The position numbers were made by a program, and so were the translations under genes. Source: Paenibacillus_AR sp051594765 (GTDB lineage: Bacteria; Bacillota; Bacilli; Paenibacillales; NBRC-103111). From it: 64,000 nt of DNA. Location of the stretch: NCBI RefSeq assembly GCF_051594765.1, contig NZ_JBPPGJ010000016.1, positions 1-64,000 of the forward strand. The letters are read 5' to 3'. Below the pieces are notes generated by a model that was given only the letters and a program-made list of their open reading frames with translations, was not told the origin of the DNA and did not search any database. Shown here piece after piece: positions 9,301 to 16,697 of this stretch. Position 1 is the first letter of the stretch; each line of letters starts with the position of its first letter.

Positions 9301-11496
9301 CTGGACTTCGGACTCCTGTCCGAAGGAGTGGTTCTCAGCGGTAACTATTGGCACGTCAAAGGCATTGAAGTAACCCGGACTGCCGGAAATACCAAGGGCT
9401 TCACCGTAGGGGGAAGCCACAACATCGTAGAGGGAAGCCGGTTCTACGCCAATGGGGACACCGGGTTACAGATCAGCAGCACCGACGGCTCCAGCGACAA
9501 ATCCTCCTGGCCGTCCTATAATCTGATTCTGAATAATGAGTCCTTCGACAACCAAGACCCCTCCAACAACAACGCGGACGGTTTTGCCGCCAAGTTGACG
9601 AGTGGAGTCGGCAATATCTTCCGCGGGGATATCTCGCACAACAATATTGACGACGGCTGGGATCTGTATACCAAGTCCGGTACAGGAGCCATCGGGGCCG
9701 TGCTGCTGGAGGATTGCATCGCCTACAACAACGGCACTCTGACGGATGGAACCGTCGGCGCCGGCGACAAGAACGGCTTCAAGCTGGGCGGAGAAGGCAT
9801 CCATGTGCCTCACATAATCCGGAACAGCATCGCCTTCGGCAACGGCGCATACGGCTTCGCGAGCAACAGTAATCCGGGTGTGCAGGCTTACAACAACGTG
9901 GCCTTCAATAACGCCCGCGGCAATCTGAACTTCGTGACCTACTCCCAAATCCAGACGGACTTCCGGTTGGGCGGCTTCATTTCCTACCAGAAGGGCATCA
10001 CCGCCAAGGATAATTATCCTTCCAACCTGGTCTCGAACGATAATTACCTGTTCGATGGTACGATCTCCAAGAATGCCACCGGCGAAATCTTGGGCGATGT
10101 GAACTTCAAGAGCTTAACCCCTGTGATCCCCTATGCGAGAGATTCCGCTGGGAACATCCTCTGGGGAGATTTCCTGAAATTCATCGCACCGTCCTCTTCG
10201 TCCGAGGATTCCACTCCGACGACTCCTGCGGCCGGTGCTCCTGCTCCTGCCGGCAGCCCTGCGCCGGTCGTGAACGGCTCCGTCATCGTTCCGGTGGAGC
10301 AGAAGACTTCGTTGGACGGCAAGCCTGCCAATCAAGCTGTTGTGGATTCCGACTCCTTGACCCAAGCCTTCAAGGCCGTTAAGGACGGCTCTTCCAAAGT
10401 AACCATCGAGCTGAAGGGCAGCGAAAGCATCAGCGTGGTGAAGCTTCCTTCCCGCACGTTGACCGATGCGGCAGCGGCCTCCGGCCAAGCATCCGTTACG
10501 GTCAAAGCAGGAGCCGTAAGCTATACCCTCCCGGCTAAGGCCATCGATACGGCTGCCTTGGCTGCAACGCTCGGCGTACAGCCGAAGGATGTGGAAATTG
10601 GCATTACGGTGCGCGCACTCCCCTCGGAAGCCGCGCAAGCCATCCGGGCCCATGCACAAGCCAAAGGATTCACCCTCCTTGCAGAGGCCGTGGACTTTAA
10701 CGTAACGGCTGAAGCGAACGGGAAGACGAGCACCATTTCCGACTTTGGCAGCACCTATATTACGAGAACCATAGAGCTTCCGGGTACGGTCGATATCACC
10801 AAGGCTACCGGCGTACTCTACAACCCGGTGACGGGAGAGATGACCTTCGTGCCAACGAAGTTCACAACCGTTGGCGGGAAAACCACCGCAACGCTGAAAC
10901 GCCCGGGCAACAGCATCTATACCGTCGTTCAATCCAGCAAAACGTTCGCGGACTTGACCAACCACTGGGCGAAGGCCGATCTCGAACTTCTGGCCTCCAA
11001 GGCACTGGTCAACGGCACGTCCGCCAGCCGGTTCGAACCCGATGCTTCCGTCACCCGGGCAGAGTTCGCCTCGCTTCTCGTGCGGGGTCTGGGGCTGACC
11101 GGTGAAGCTGCACCGGCCTTCACCGATGTGAAAGCGGGCGGCTGGTACGCTCAAGCCGTAGGCGCCGCCTCCAAGGCGAAGCTGATCCAAGGCTTCGACG
11201 ACGGCACCTTCCGGCCGGATGCACCCGTTACCCGTGAAGAAATGGCAGTCATGCTCGTCCGTGCCATGAGCTTCGCAGGAGTCGGAAGCAACACGAATGC
11301 CGGCAAGCTGGCCGGTTATGCCGACCAAAATCAGGTCTCTGTATGGGCGCGCGACGGGATGTCCGCAGCTCTGAATGCAGGCATCGTCAACGGCCAAACG
11401 GCTGACCATCTGGCACCGGGCAGCACCGCCACCCGCGCAGAGGCAACTGTCATGCTGAAGCGGTTCCTGTCGGCCGCCGACTTTATTCAGAACTAA
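6316..11496 (+). CDS. SLH-anchored family 9 pectate lyase, multidomain
   Basis: 1726 aa; ATG 6316 follows AAAGGAG and opens a signal peptide (KTRKK, hydrophobic core, ITASA/D cleavage). In order: a beta-sandwich module (30-250), three or four bacterial Ig-like domains of the group-3 type (255-590), a second copy of the first module (593-810, shared FGxS and DGxxFYY features), an Ig-like segment (825-915), and a right-handed parallel beta-helix of PL9 type (920-1275). Key PL9 features are NADGFAAKL (about 1087), NIDDGWDLY (about 1110) with its calcium-type aspartates, and KNGFKLGGEG (about 1152) with the likely catalytic lysine. A Ser/Pro/Ala linker, a pre-SLH module (1310-1530) and three SLH repeats (from 1540, 1600, 1668) follow. 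It would cleave polygalacturonate at the cell surface while bound to the secondary wall polymer. Confidence 0.9.
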   Translation: MKTRKKILASVLSVLVAVPLLPITASADTGGWTGVIFGNSTSTAVTTTPTPKNSIVESAVPGEFVKLMSNNGGGKVASDNEGMDFYYKEMPGTAHFDLKAHVKVNRIGTGTNTQHSFGIMLRSHIGTNNTTTTQTANYVAVGGFGPTTTSGFFRTFYKQNIISPTSTTGTSFTETSRPAVDAPVADSEYDMVIKKRGNAYSMTVNGKGTTEYLTPTATGGVLFANQIYAGLYAARDVDVTFTKYAVTSYTDVVTNLTVDASGLQNEYLVDQQPDFSRLVVKATLQDGSEKTLQPSDYIVTGFSSKEPGVKTAKVHYNGAIAEFSTTVVKLDATALDLKYLPAKTDYYPGDLFDPDGLTVIGNFNNGYRYETLASNQYTLEVTDAVSVTGATYRLDTPGLKKVTVRSTVTTSTYTTFGVQVKDATLTGLEIRQQPAKTSYFLGEAFEPNGLAVYAHYSDGSEVRLRNRASAAEQGEYAISGFSSSSAGPKTVTLTYKNLQASLNITVREKALSGIKVTKYPKTTFTVGDAFDSSNLVVSKVYDNGDLVVLDAGLYDVVSDAFQSSQPGVYDIAIIPKDTSLTPISYKAAVREPLVLEWKSIRFGQSTSNTNNTVTVLKDGATLGERVIQLAAKDGAGKITGDHDGISFYYTELDADADNFVLSADIKVIEYAKNPHDGQEAFGITARDAIGNANDSAVFASNIAAIGGYSGGTTKPNGTQLLARTGVEAPNGTGSKGIQNVMLNDSKPSGTYRLTLSKTNSGFTGRIGNGPEETLYVPGILNVQDNKMYVGFYTARVATIEVSNIQMSVTASAADAPKVEAPKQKASPDLQFTTLDKTSNSSYVLGVKPTVNGWVTLKQNGQVITSDRTVLANQTFIMPTTVTANTYTNFSAVFVPDDSQLLTSAAKMVRNFTVNMKSYADGGDIIVSPTGTETGLGTVESPLDLDTAIAYVKPGQTILLQDGRYLRKTKVDIRKYNDGTEQAMKKLMAAPGARPILDFGLLSEGVVLSGNYWHVKGIEVTRTAGNTKGFTVGGSHNIVEGSRFYANGDTGLQISSTDGSSDKSSWPSYNLILNNESFDNQDPSNNNADGFAAKLTSGVGNIFRGDISHNNIDDGWDLYTKSGTGAIGAVLLEDCIAYNNGTLTDGTVGAGDKNGFKLGGEGIHVPHIIRNSIAFGNGAYGFASNSNPGVQAYNNVAFNNARGNLNFVTYSQIQTDFRLGGFISYQKGITAKDNYPSNLVSNDNYLFDGTISKNATGEILGDVNFKSLTPVIPYARDSAGNILWGDFLKFIAPSSSSEDSTPTTPAAGAPAPAGSPAPVVNGSVIVPVEQKTSLDGKPANQAVVDSDSLTQAFKAVKDGSSKVTIELKGSESISVVKLPSRTLTDAAAASGQASVTVKAGAVSYTLPAKAIDTAALAATLGVQPKDVEIGITVRALPSEAAQAIRAHAQAKGFTLLAEAVDFNVTAEANGKTSTISDFGSTYITRTIELPGTVDITKATGVLYNPVTGEMTFVPTKFTTVGGKTTATLKRPGNSIYTVVQSSKTFADLTNHWAKADLELLASKALVNGTSASRFEPDASVTRAEFASLLVRGLGLTGEAAPAFTDVKAGGWYAQAVGAASKAKLIQGFDDGTFRPDAPVTREEMAVMLVRAMSFAGVGSNTNAGKLAGYADQNQVSVWARDGMSAALNAGIVNGQTADHLAPGSTATRAEATVMLKRFLSAADFIQN

Positions 11497-11501
11497 AAAC
11501 C

Positions 11502-11563
11502 AAGAGCCCGAGAGGCGGACTAAGGAGTATCCGAAGTCCAGCCCCTTGGGCTCTTTCTTTTTG
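11502..11563 (+). terminator. Rho-independent terminator of the pectate lyase gene
   Basis: Outer stem AAGAGCCC (11502-11509) pairs with GGGCTCTT (11548-11555), with a nested GGACT/AGTCC stem (11517-11521 and 11535-11539), followed by a T-rich tail. Confidence 0.8.
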
Positions 11564-11673
11564 TTCAAGTCCTAAATGAAACGCCTTCCGTATCCCGCGG
11601 CATTCCAACAAGGAAAGATTATTTCAGCCCCTGCCGTGAAATTCTTCAATTTGGGCAAATTTTCGAAAAATCT

Positions 11674-11704
11674 TTGACAAATTTGTGAACAAATTTGATA
11701 TACT
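11674..11704 (+). promoter_or_regulatory. sigma-A promoter with an overlapping perfect palindrome
   Basis: TTGACA (11674-11679) is followed by GATATA (17-bp spacer) or TATACT (19-bp spacer, 11699-11704). The spacer is occupied by AAATTTGTGAACAAATTT (11679-11696), an 8-2-8 perfect inverted repeat. A repressor bound there would block RNA polymerase. It contains a TTGTGAA half-site reminiscent of Rex, but it is not a full Rex box, so the regulator is unknown. Confidence 0.55.
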
Positions 11705-11723
11705 AGTTGTAAAGGAGATGATC

Positions 11724-11975
11724 ATGATGCAAACCAAGCGACTGCCTCCCTTGCTCCTCGCCAAGCGGATCTCGATTCCCGGACTGCTGATCGGCTTTAT
11801 GGCCGTTGTGTTCGGTGTATATGAAAGCGGTTTAATCATGGAATATGTCTTTTCCATCGGACTGGGCATTATGGCTGCGTCCATGATGATCTTCGGATTC
11901 GGCCTGGTGCTGGCCTTGATGGAAGACATCAAAAGCCGTACCCCGGATCCCCAACGGGACCGGAATACGGCTTGA
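11724..11975 (+). CDS. small two-helix membrane protein, function unknown
   Basis: About 83 aa. AAAGGAG (11711-11717) stands 6 bp before ATG 11724 and 9 bp before ATG 11727; either could be used. The sequence starts with a basic patch (QTKRLPPLLLAKR), then two hydrophobic helices (about 13-35 and 38-65), and ends with a charged tail (MEDIKSRTPDPQRDRNTA). I do not recognise a family. It is convergent with the qox operon and has its own promoter with an operator-like palindrome, so it looks like an independently regulated gene. It may be linked to membrane or respiratory physiology, but nothing in the sequence shows this. Confidence 0.6.
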   Translation: MMQTKRLPPLLLAKRISIPGLLIGFMAVVFGVYESGLIMEYVFSIGLGIMAASMMIFGFGLVLALMEDIKSRTPDPQRDRNTA

Positions 11976-12022
11976 AGGTAAGACGATGATGAAGCTTCTG
12001 CGGCTTCCCGGCGGCTCTGTCG

Positions 12023-12322
12023 TCAGTGCGACATGCCGAAGGACATGACCCAGATGGTACCCGCCACAATGACGACGGCGCAGAAGACGAGGAATGCGAT
12101 GTTGATGACCTGGGAGTTGGCATCCTCCCCTTCCTTCACGTGCATGAAGAGGAAGAGCTGGAGTCCCGCCTGGACGATGGCCAGGGTGCCGATGATCCAC
12201 ATGACGGCATCGAAGGACAGCGACGTCTTCAGCGCCACGATGGCCGCACCGAAGGTCATGACCAGCGAAACGAGAAAACCAAGAACGTGCTTCGTGGGAA
12301 ACGGGTGCGTTCTTTTTTCCAT
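12023..12322 (-). CDS. qoxD: cytochrome aa3 quinol oxidase subunit IV
   Basis: 99 aa with three predicted helices, including FLFMHVKEGED between helices two and three, which is typical of subunit IV of Bacillus haem-copper oxidases. It is the last gene of qoxABCD. Its ATG follows the qoxC stop codon with no gap (TAA then ATG), so translation is likely coupled. Subunit IV assists copper-B insertion and assembly rather than catalysis. I see no clear terminator after it before the convergent small membrane protein gene. Confidence 0.9.
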   Translation of the reverse strand: MEKRTHPFPTKHVLGFLVSLVMTFGAAIVALKTSLSFDAVMWIIGTLAIVQAGLQLFLFMHVKEGEDANSQVINIAFLVFCAVVIVAGTIWVMSFGMSH

Positions 12323-12946
12323 TTAGCCCACCATCCCTTTCAGGTAGACGAAGGTGAAGATGAAGATCCACACCACGTCGAGGAAGTGCCAATAGAGGCT
12401 GATGATGAAGGTCTTGCGCGCCGTAACGGGCGTCAAGCCCCGCTTCAGCAGTTGGATGATGATCAGGACGGCCCAGCCGATGCCCATGGTCACGTGAAGT
12501 CCGTGTGTACCCAGGAGGACGAAGAAGGCGGACAGATAGCCGCTGGTCTGCATGGTGGCGCCCATATGAACGTAATGCCGGAACTCGCTGATCTCCATGA
12601 ACAGGAAGCCTGCGCCCAAGACGAGCGTGACGGCCATCCAGACCAGGAGTCGCTTCAGGTTGTTGTTGCGCATCTCCAGAATGGCGATGCCGCAGGTGAA
12701 GCTGCTCGTCAACAGAAGCAGCGTCTGGGCCATGACCCCGCCGATCTCGAACATGTCGGCTTGGGTCGGACCGCCGGCGTAGCGGTTGTGCAGGACGGAA
12801 TACACGCTGAACAGCGTGGCGAACAAGACGATCTCGGCGCCCAAGAAGATCCAGAAGCCCAGGATGTTCATCTTGCTCTGCTCGGTCCGGTATTCCATGG
12901 GAACCGATGTATTTTCATGCCCGTGGGCATGTGCATGTGCCGCCAT
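12323..12946 (-). CDS. qoxC: cytochrome aa3 quinol oxidase subunit III
   Basis: 207 aa. The N-terminus is rich in alternating Ala-His (AHAHAHGHE), followed by five hydrophobic helices. NILGFWIFLGAEIVLFATLF and the late segment SLYWHFLDVVWIFIFTFVYL are signatures of haem-copper oxidase subunit III. The start is ATG 12946 with AAGGAGG upstream inside the end of qoxB; a longer in-frame reading exists but lacks a binding site. It is 2 bp from qoxB. The His-rich tail might bind metal; that is speculation. The subunit is needed for stability of the proton-pumping complex in the cytoplasmic membrane. Confidence 0.93.
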   Translation of the reverse strand: MAAHAHAHGHENTSVPMEYRTEQSKMNILGFWIFLGAEIVLFATLFSVYSVLHNRYAGGPTQADMFEIGGVMAQTLLLLTSSFTCGIAILEMRNNNLKRLLVWMAVTLVLGAGFLFMEISEFRHYVHMGATMQTSGYLSAFFVLLGTHGLHVTMGIGWAVLIIIQLLKRGLTPVTARKTFIISLYWHFLDVVWIFIFTFVYLKGMVG

Positions 12947-12948
12947 GG

Positions 12949-14907
12949 TTATTCCTCCTTCCGCCAGGTGCGCTCGGTTTCGTAGATTTCGTCGGTGTGG
13001 ATGTGGTAGCCCTCGTTGTAGTCGAAGGACCGTACGGCCAATCCGGCCAGAATGCCCAGGGTGGCGATCAGGGCTGCAATATGCCACTCGAAGACCAGCA
13101 GGAAGCCGGCGATGCCGAAGATGACGCACATGACGAACGGCAGTCCGCTGTTGCTCGGCATGTGGATCTCCTCCAGGTCGGCCTTGCGAAGGGTCAGCCC
13201 GGTCTTGCTCTTCTTCATGTGCCAGAAGGCGTCGAGTCCCTTCACCTCCGGCAGGGTGGCGAAGTTGTACGCCTGAACCGGAGAAGCGGTGGCCCACTCC
13301 AGCGTCCGGGCATCCCACGGATCATGCGAAATGTTGCGGTCCGCATAACGGGCCGACCAGTAGATGTTGTAGCAGAGTGCTCCGAAGCCTGCCGCCAGGA
13401 TCAGCGCGCCGACGGCCGACAATCCGAACAGCGGCGAGAAGCCCGACTCCGCTGAATAGGTGTATGCGCGGCGCACGGCGCCGTTCAAGCCCAGGAAGAA
13501 CATCGGCATGAAGGTCAGGTTGAAGCCGATGACGAACAGCCAGAAGTGCCACTTGCCGATACGCTCGTTCAGCATATGGCCGAAGATCTTCGGCCACCAG
13601 TAGTACAGGCCGGCGAAGACGGCGAACACGACGCCCGGGATCAGCACGTAGTGGAAGTGCGCCACCAGGAACAGGGTGTTGTGGTACTGGAAGTCCGCCG
13701 CGCCCATGGCCAGCATGACGCCGGTGACGCCGCCGATGACGAAGCACGGGACAAAAGCCAGCGCCCACAGCATCGCGGTGGTCATCTTGATCCGGCCCTT
13801 GCGCATGGTGAAGAGCCAGTTGAACATCTTGACCCCCGTCGGGATGGAGATCATCATCGTGGTGATGGAGAAGACCGAGTTCACCGCCGGTCCGGCGCCC
13901 ATCGTATAGAAATGGTGAACCCAAACCACCATACTCAAGAAGGCGATACCGACGATGGAGACGATCATGGATTTGTAGCCGAACAGGGTCTTGCGGGAGA
14001 AGGTGGAGATGACCTCCGAGAAGATCCCGAACGCCGGCAGCACCACGATATACACCTCGGGGTGGCCCCACAGCCAGAACAGGTTGGCCCACAGCATATC
14101 CATGCCGCCTGCCGACAGGGTGAAGAAGTGAGTGCCCCACAGACGGTCGAAGGTCATAAGCGCCAGCGCCACAGTGAAGATCGGGAACGCGGCGACGATG
14201 ATGACGGACGTGATCAGTGTGGTCCAGGTGAACATAGGCATCCGCATCAGGGTCATGCCCTTGGTCCGCATCTTGAGGATCGTAACGATAAAGTTAATGC
14301 CAGTCATCAGCGTGCCGATACCGGCAATCTGAAGCGCGACGGCATAATAGTTGTTCCCGATGCCCGGACTGTATTCCTTGCCCGCCAGCGGGAAGTAAGA
14401 GGTCCAGCCTGCGTCCGGCGAGCCGCCGACGACGAAGCTAAGGTTGAACAGCATGGCGCCGGCGAAGAACAGCCAGAAGCTGAGTGCGTTCAGCTGCGGG
14501 AACGCTACGTCTCGTGCGCCGATCTGAAGCGGGATGATGACATTCATCAGTCCGATAAGAAAAGGCATGGCCATGAACAGGATCATGATGACCCCGTGAG
14601 TCGTGAAGACCTCATTGTAATGCTGGGCGTCCAGGAACTTCATCTCGGGACGGGAGGTCTGCACCTTCATCATCAGGCCGTCCATGCCGCCGCGGAAGAA
14701 CATCAGCACGGCCGCCAGGATGTACATGATCCCGATCCGCTTATGGTCGACCGTGGTCAGCCATTCGGTCCAGAGGTATTTCCACTTCTTATAATATGTG
14801 AGACCGGCCACGATGCCGATCGAGCTTAACAGGATGGCGATCTGGGAGCCGACGATCAACGGATCGCCGGTGATCAGAATCTCGTTCCACTTAATGCCCA
14901 TGGGCAT
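12949..14907 (-). CDS. qoxB: cytochrome aa3 quinol oxidase subunit I
   Basis: 652 aa, the usual QoxB length. It carries the haem-copper oxidase core: WGHPEVYIVVLPAFG with the copper-B histidine and the cross-linked tyrosine, WVHHFYTMG with the paired copper-B histidines, and HFHYVLIPG with haem ligands. It oxidises menaquinol and reduces oxygen to water while pumping protons. The start chosen is ATG 14907 (MPMGIKWNE), with GGAGGTGAG upstream; a longer ORF begins within qoxA but has no binding site. It overlaps qoxA by 17 bp, so the two are probably translationally coupled. Confidence 0.95.
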   Translation of the reverse strand: MPMGIKWNEILITGDPLIVGSQIAILLSSIGIVAGLTYYKKWKYLWTEWLTTVDHKRIGIMYILAAVLMFFRGGMDGLMMKVQTSRPEMKFLDAQHYNEVFTTHGVIMILFMAMPFLIGLMNVIIPLQIGARDVAFPQLNALSFWLFFAGAMLFNLSFVVGGSPDAGWTSYFPLAGKEYSPGIGNNYYAVALQIAGIGTLMTGINFIVTILKMRTKGMTLMRMPMFTWTTLITSVIIVAAFPIFTVALALMTFDRLWGTHFFTLSAGGMDMLWANLFWLWGHPEVYIVVLPAFGIFSEVISTFSRKTLFGYKSMIVSIVGIAFLSMVVWVHHFYTMGAGPAVNSVFSITTMMISIPTGVKMFNWLFTMRKGRIKMTTAMLWALAFVPCFVIGGVTGVMLAMGAADFQYHNTLFLVAHFHYVLIPGVVFAVFAGLYYWWPKIFGHMLNERIGKWHFWLFVIGFNLTFMPMFFLGLNGAVRRAYTYSAESGFSPLFGLSAVGALILAAGFGALCYNIYWSARYADRNISHDPWDARTLEWATASPVQAYNFATLPEVKGLDAFWHMKKSKTGLTLRKADLEEIHMPSNSGLPFVMCVIFGIAGFLLVFEWHIAALIATLGILAGLAVRSFDYNEGYHIHTDEIYETERTWRKEE

Positions 14908-15847
14908 GATTCTCACCTCCGGTGGTGGATGGGGCCTTGCCGGCTTCAGGATCCTCGAAGACTTTGCCGGGGTAGCCATGGATGCGGTACAGCTCAGGAT
15001 AGGTGTAGGTCTTGGAATCCATCTGCGCGTGATCTACCCAGGCCAGATGCGTATTGGAGAAGGTCATGCGTCCCAGGTGCGTCGGCTTCAGAAGGTCTGC
15101 GTACTGGTCCTCGGTCAGCTTGGGAGCGGTGCTCTTCGCTTCGCTGACCCATTTGTCAAACTCGGTCTGGCTTTGGGCCAGTACCTCGAACTCCATATCC
15201 GCGTAGCCGCGGCCATTGAAGTTGGTGTTGCGGCCGAAGTAGGAGCCCGGCTGGTCCGCCGTCAGATACAGCTGCGTCTCCATCTTGCCCATGGTGTACT
15301 TCTGGCCGCCCAGGGCGGGTACCCAGAAGGACTGCATGGTGCTGGCGGAGGTCAGGCGGAAATCCACCGGTACGCCGGCCGGGATGTTGACGTAGTTCAC
15401 GGTCTCGATGCCCTGCTCCGGGTAGCTGAAGATCCATTTCCAGTCCGCCGAGGTCACGTGGATGACGATGGGCTTCTTGTCTTCATAGCCCTCCGGCACT
15501 TTCTCGAGGGCGTATAGGGTCTTCACCGTAGGAATGGTCAGGGCGATGACGATCAGAATCGGAATGGCCGTCCAGACGATCTCTAGGATCGTGCTGCCGT
15601 GCTCCTCCGGAGGCTCGTAATCCATATTCTCGGGCTTCTCCCGGTACTTCCACACGATATAGACGAACAGGCTGACGACAACGACGACAACGAGCGCCAT
15701 CCACACCAGCGACCAGTTAATGAGGTCCGCAATAGCCCTGGCATTGGGGCCCTTCGGCTCCAGCACCAGAAGGTTGGATTCGCAGCCGCTCAGGAACAGC
15801 ACAACCGACAGGATTGCTCCCAGCGACCATAGCCTTGTGTGCTTCAT
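14891..15847 (-). CDS. qoxA: cytochrome aa3 quinol oxidase subunit II, lipoprotein
   Basis: 318 aa. The N-terminus is a lipoprotein signal with lipobox LSGC (Cys about 22). Two transmembrane helices follow (about 40-65 and 85-110), then a cupredoxin-like outer domain. The CxxxC copper-A ligands of cytochrome c oxidases are absent, which marks a quinol oxidase. The C-terminus ends His-rich (ENHAHGH). First gene of qoxABCD, with GGAGA upstream of ATG 15847. The 5' region holds an Fnr/Rex-type palindrome about 175 bp upstream, suggesting control by oxygen or NADH/NAD balance. Confidence 0.93.
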   Translation of the reverse strand: MKHTRLWSLGAILSVVLFLSGCESNLLVLEPKGPNARAIADLINWSLVWMALVVVVVVSLFVYIVWKYREKPENMDYEPPEEHGSTILEIVWTAIPILIVIALTIPTVKTLYALEKVPEGYEDKKPIVIHVTSADWKWIFSYPEQGIETVNYVNIPAGVPVDFRLTSASTMQSFWVPALGGQKYTMGKMETQLYLTADQPGSYFGRNTNFNGRGYADMEFEVLAQSQTEFDKWVSEAKSTAPKLTEDQYADLLKPTHLGRMTFSNTHLAWVDHAQMDSKTYTYPELYRIHGYPGKVFEDPEAGKAPSTTGGENHAHGH

Positions 15848-15921
15848 CTGTCTTCTCTCCTTTTGTTGGCTTGGGATGTTTCAGGTCATAAAATACAGCT
15901 TGCCAAGGGTACTCGAAGGGG

Positions 15922-15950
15922 CAAGTAACAGGGGTGACCGGCTTTGTCAA
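15922..15950 (-). promoter_or_regulatory. possible qoxABCD promoter
   Basis: On the minus strand a perfect TTGACA (15945-15950) is followed after 17 bp by TACTTG (15922-15927), a weak -10. It is 75 bp upstream of qoxA and the only -35 match of this quality in the region. Confidence 0.35.
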
Positions 15951-16019
15951 TGCGAAACCGGGTACACATCGCTTAATTTTGCGAAAAATTTCACATATCG
16001 TTCAAATTTATCGCCGTTT

Positions 16020-16037
16020 TTGTGATTTTTATCACTT
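16020..16037. promoter_or_regulatory. Fnr/Rex-type palindrome upstream of qoxA
   Basis: TTGTGA-TTTTTA-TCACTT matches the TGTGA-N6-TCACA core shared by Bacillus Fnr and Rex sites, with one half-site ending in T instead of A. Both regulators tune respiratory genes to oxygen or redox state. The sequence cannot tell which one binds. The site is about 70 bp upstream of the candidate qox -35 box. Confidence 0.45.
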
Positions 16038-16197
16038 GGCCCTTATGTACTAAAGATAATAACACGAAATGTCTGAAAAGAATGTTACAGATTCGAGAAG
16101 GCAGAATTTGGTTAATTAATACTGCAAGTTGTTGGCCGGGTGTAGAAATAACGGGGTAAAATGTTTGCGCAGAAGCGCGCAGCGGCGGGCTTTTGGA

Positions 16198-16608
16198 GCG
16201 GGGCGAGGCCTGATGCTGCAGCGGCCTAATTGGGGGCGGCGGCGGGCATGGATCCATGTAGGCCGAAGCTTTCCGGCCGGGGCGAGCAGTGATTTAAGGC
16301 CGTACACGGCCTTGATCCCGGCGGAGGGTGTGAATCGACCCATTATAGGCCACCAGTGGCCTTCATTTTTCCTTCGGCGCCTAATGGCACATGTAGCTCC
16401 TTGTCTGATCAACGGCAAAATTGCCTTTGGTTCCTCATGTTTATCTACATCAGACTCGATGAAAGGCACATTTGCCGTTGATTGGGGAATAGGAATTCCC
16501 TTTTCCCTTCTTTGAGTGAATGAGCGGCATATTTGCCTTTGATCTCGTTAAAAACGAGGCCTTATCGCATTCAAAGGCATTTCTGCCTTTGGTTGCGATA
16601 AGGCCTCG
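16198..16608. repeat. intergenic palindrome array A (about 50-bp spacing)
   Basis: This lies in an 850-bp gene-free gap between qoxA and the SEC-C gene. Four units have paired GGCC boxes (from 16207, 16261, 16298, 16348) and four have GGC-N6-GCC palindromes (GGCAAAATTGCC at 16414, GGCACATTTGCC at 16465, GGCATATTTGCC at 16526, GGCATTTCTGCC at 16576). Several steps are 50-51 bp (298 to 348, 414 to 465, 526 to 576). The last unit is framed by a perfect 15-bp inverted repeat (16555-16569 and 16594-16608), giving a nested hairpin. Short ORFs across it have no ribosome binding sites. Function unknown. Confidence 0.65.
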
Positions 16609-16630
16609 GAGCCATGCTTATTCTTTCCGC

Positions 16631-16672
16631 AAAAAAGAGCCGTCCCCGGCCATGAGCCGGCCGGGGACGGCC
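16631..16672 (-). terminator. Rho-independent terminator of the SEC-C gene
   Basis: On the minus strand GCCGTCCCCGGC pairs with GCCGGGGACGGC around a short loop and is followed by TTTTTT. It is a very stable terminator 25 bp after the stop codon. Confidence 0.9.
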
Positions 16673-16697
16673 CTGCCGTATGGGCTGCACACACCTG

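Noticed and set aside
13546..14829. 427-codon ORF on the plus strand
   Set aside because: It is antisense to qoxB. Its His/Asp-rich product reflects reversed membrane-protein codons.
15991..16257. 88-codon ORF on the minus strand upstream of qoxA
   Set aside because: It covers the Fnr/Rex site and part of array A, has no binding site and looks non-coding.
16129..16515. 128-codon ORF in the gap upstream of qoxA
   Set aside because: It spans the palindrome array, lacks a ribosome binding site and its composition is that of the repeats.
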